NCBI GenBank assembly: GCA_035771165.1
Contig: JAWNZC010000469.1
Span: 460,001-524,000, forward strand
Length of the DNA: 64,000 nucleotides
DNA from: Paragorgia papillata
Lineage: Eukaryota > Cnidaria > Anthozoa > Scleralcyonacea > Coralliidae
Direction: 5' to 3'
The notes below the pieces were generated by a model. The model was given only the letters and a program-made list of their open reading frames with translations. It was not told where the DNA came from and did no database searches. The translations under genes were made by a program, and so were the position numbers. The number at the start of each line of letters is the position of its first letter. Within the stretch, counting starts at the first letter, position 1. Below, one piece after another: positions 62,706-64,000 of the stretch.

Positions 62706-64000
62706 ATCGTCATTTATTGACATACTTTATTCGTATACTAAATCTTATGATGTTATTAAATCAAAAAGTCTATTTAATATACAATTAAGAACTACCCTAA
62801 GCCAAAATTTAATTATTTACAAGAGTGACACTGCTTGCGCAGTTCATGATTTAATATTCCTATAAGTAATTGTTGTTTCCTAATATTTTTACAGTAAATT
62901 ACAAAAAAAATGCTAGATCACTAAGGAATTTTGTCAATAATCATGTGAGTAAATTAAATGTTTTTGAAATTACTATATAGCTAATCATATTAAAAATTAT
63001 CATTATGTATTCCTGAACTTCTACATTTTCAAATCTTGTCTTTACACTGCTAAATAACTAAGTATGTTTAAGTATTAACAGTTGATATTTTACTTTAAAG
63101 ATTAATTAACTAACACAACAAAATCTACCTAACTTCTGAGTTTAAAAATAAGCCGTTAAAATGTTGTTTTTCAACTTCGTAAAAACATATAACAAACTGC
63201 GAGAAATGCCTCTTAACAGACTTCAGTTAAAGTCAAATAATTTTCCAAAAGGCTTCTGGAGGAATCGCGTTTTCCGTTCGCGATATTTTTCAATTGGTGC
63301 TCTCCTTTTGAAATTTCTAGATCCGCTCCTAAGAGCTTTAGTTTGTGATGTTTTCTGTGTCCTGTTACACTGTTTTAAATTTTTGTTAAACTTTCTTTTT
63401 CTTTTTTTTTTCTTTTTCTTTACTCTGTAAGAGTTAGAGCTTGGATTATATAGAGTAAGGGTTATAAGACAACGTTTTAGGGTTGGTTGGGATAAGATTT
63501 TGTTCAACGACATGACCTAGGTTCTTTATAAGCGTAAACAATTGAGTGCTGCGTACGTAGTGTTTTGGATAATAGTAAAGTGAAAAGGTAGCAAACTGCC
63601 GAGATTTCAGAAACGAAATACTGACGTTTCGAGCGCAGCCCTGCATCAGAGTTTACTTAAGAAAACTGGTAAAGGGTTCCGCTCGAACTGACATCAGTTA
63701 TTCGTTACTGTCATAAAAGTCTCTGCTCGAAACATCAGTTTTTCGTTTTTAAAATCTCGTCAGCTTGCCATCTTCTCGTTTTATTAATCCTGTTTTCCAG
63801 TCATCGCAGAAACTGGCTTGCAGCTCGCAGCGAGTACTTGCATCTAATTAAAAAGAAGTCAGAGTGAAAAACAAGCACTGTGAGTTAGTTTTAATTAGAT
63901 GTAAGTACTCGCATTGAGCTGCGAGTCAGTTTCTGCCATGACTGGAAAAGAGGCTTTACAGGTTCTGCTTAGTCTGCTTCGCAGAGATCTCTTCGGCTCC
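62706..64000 (-). repeat. Start of duplicated unit 3, cut by the window end
   Basis: The block is collinear with 24810-26100 and 34920-36980 at high identity, including the foldback at 63797-63945. By analogy a further minus-strand TRIM-TLDc copy may follow beyond the window. No gene is seen in the part present. Confidence 0.85.

Noticed and set aside
62364..62865. ORFs rich in Thr/Ile or Pro/Leu
   Set aside because: Same ACC-type minisatellite as at 34 kb.

Overview
The window looks like a piece of a repeat-rich invertebrate nuclear genome. Spliced genes with GT-AG introns, BEL/Pao, copia and non-LTR retroelements, a Crypton, a Polinton, a 5S-rRNA-like SINE and many foldback elements all point to an animal. 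TRIM-type genes fused to TLDc, and the overall element mix, make a cnidarian or other marine invertebrate most likely. This is inference; no species marker is present.

Region 1 (1-6.2 kb) holds the 3' part of a BEL/Pao retrotransposon with a frameshift in its reverse transcriptase. It is followed by a two-exon Crypton-like tyrosine recombinase gene (3435-5978), whose 3' end runs into an antisense scrap of a non-LTR retrotransposon. A 24-bp minisatellite fills 6.2-6.9 kb.

Region 2 (7078-24478) is a nearly intact 17.4-kb Polinton/Maverick. It has a 6-bp target duplication (GCGGAC), AG...CT ends and 416-bp terminal inverted repeats. It encodes protein-primed DNA polymerase B, chromodomain integrase, packaging ATPase, double and single jelly-roll capsid proteins, several membrane proteins, a zinc-ribbon protein, a C2H2 protein and a C2H2 plus PD-(D/E)XK-like nuclease. 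Two genes are unusual cargo: a deoxynucleoside kinase and a LamG-like lectin-fold protein. The left arm is mainly on the minus strand and the right arm on the plus strand, so it reads like an integrated virus. Two genes are broken by indels (the major capsid gene and a small membrane-protein gene), and no maturation protease was recognised. Most Polinton start codons carry a TATA motif directly upstream.

Region 3 (24.5-64 kb) is a segmentally duplicated host locus. Its core gene encodes a RING, two B-boxes, a coiled coil and a C-terminal TLDc domain in three exons. Copies 1 and 2 are on the minus strand (27.6-33.4 and 38.8-45.4 kb). Copies 3 and 4 are on the plus strand (48.8-49.6 and 54.5-56.9 kb). 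A fifth unit enters at 62.7 kb. Copies 2 and 4 look intact, copy 1 has a homopolymer frameshift, and copy 3 is a remnant joined to a truncated copia element. Each full copy has an interferon-response-like element about 80-100 bp before the ATG. The rest is minisatellites, MITEs and insertions, several with an undisturbed empty site elsewhere in the window.
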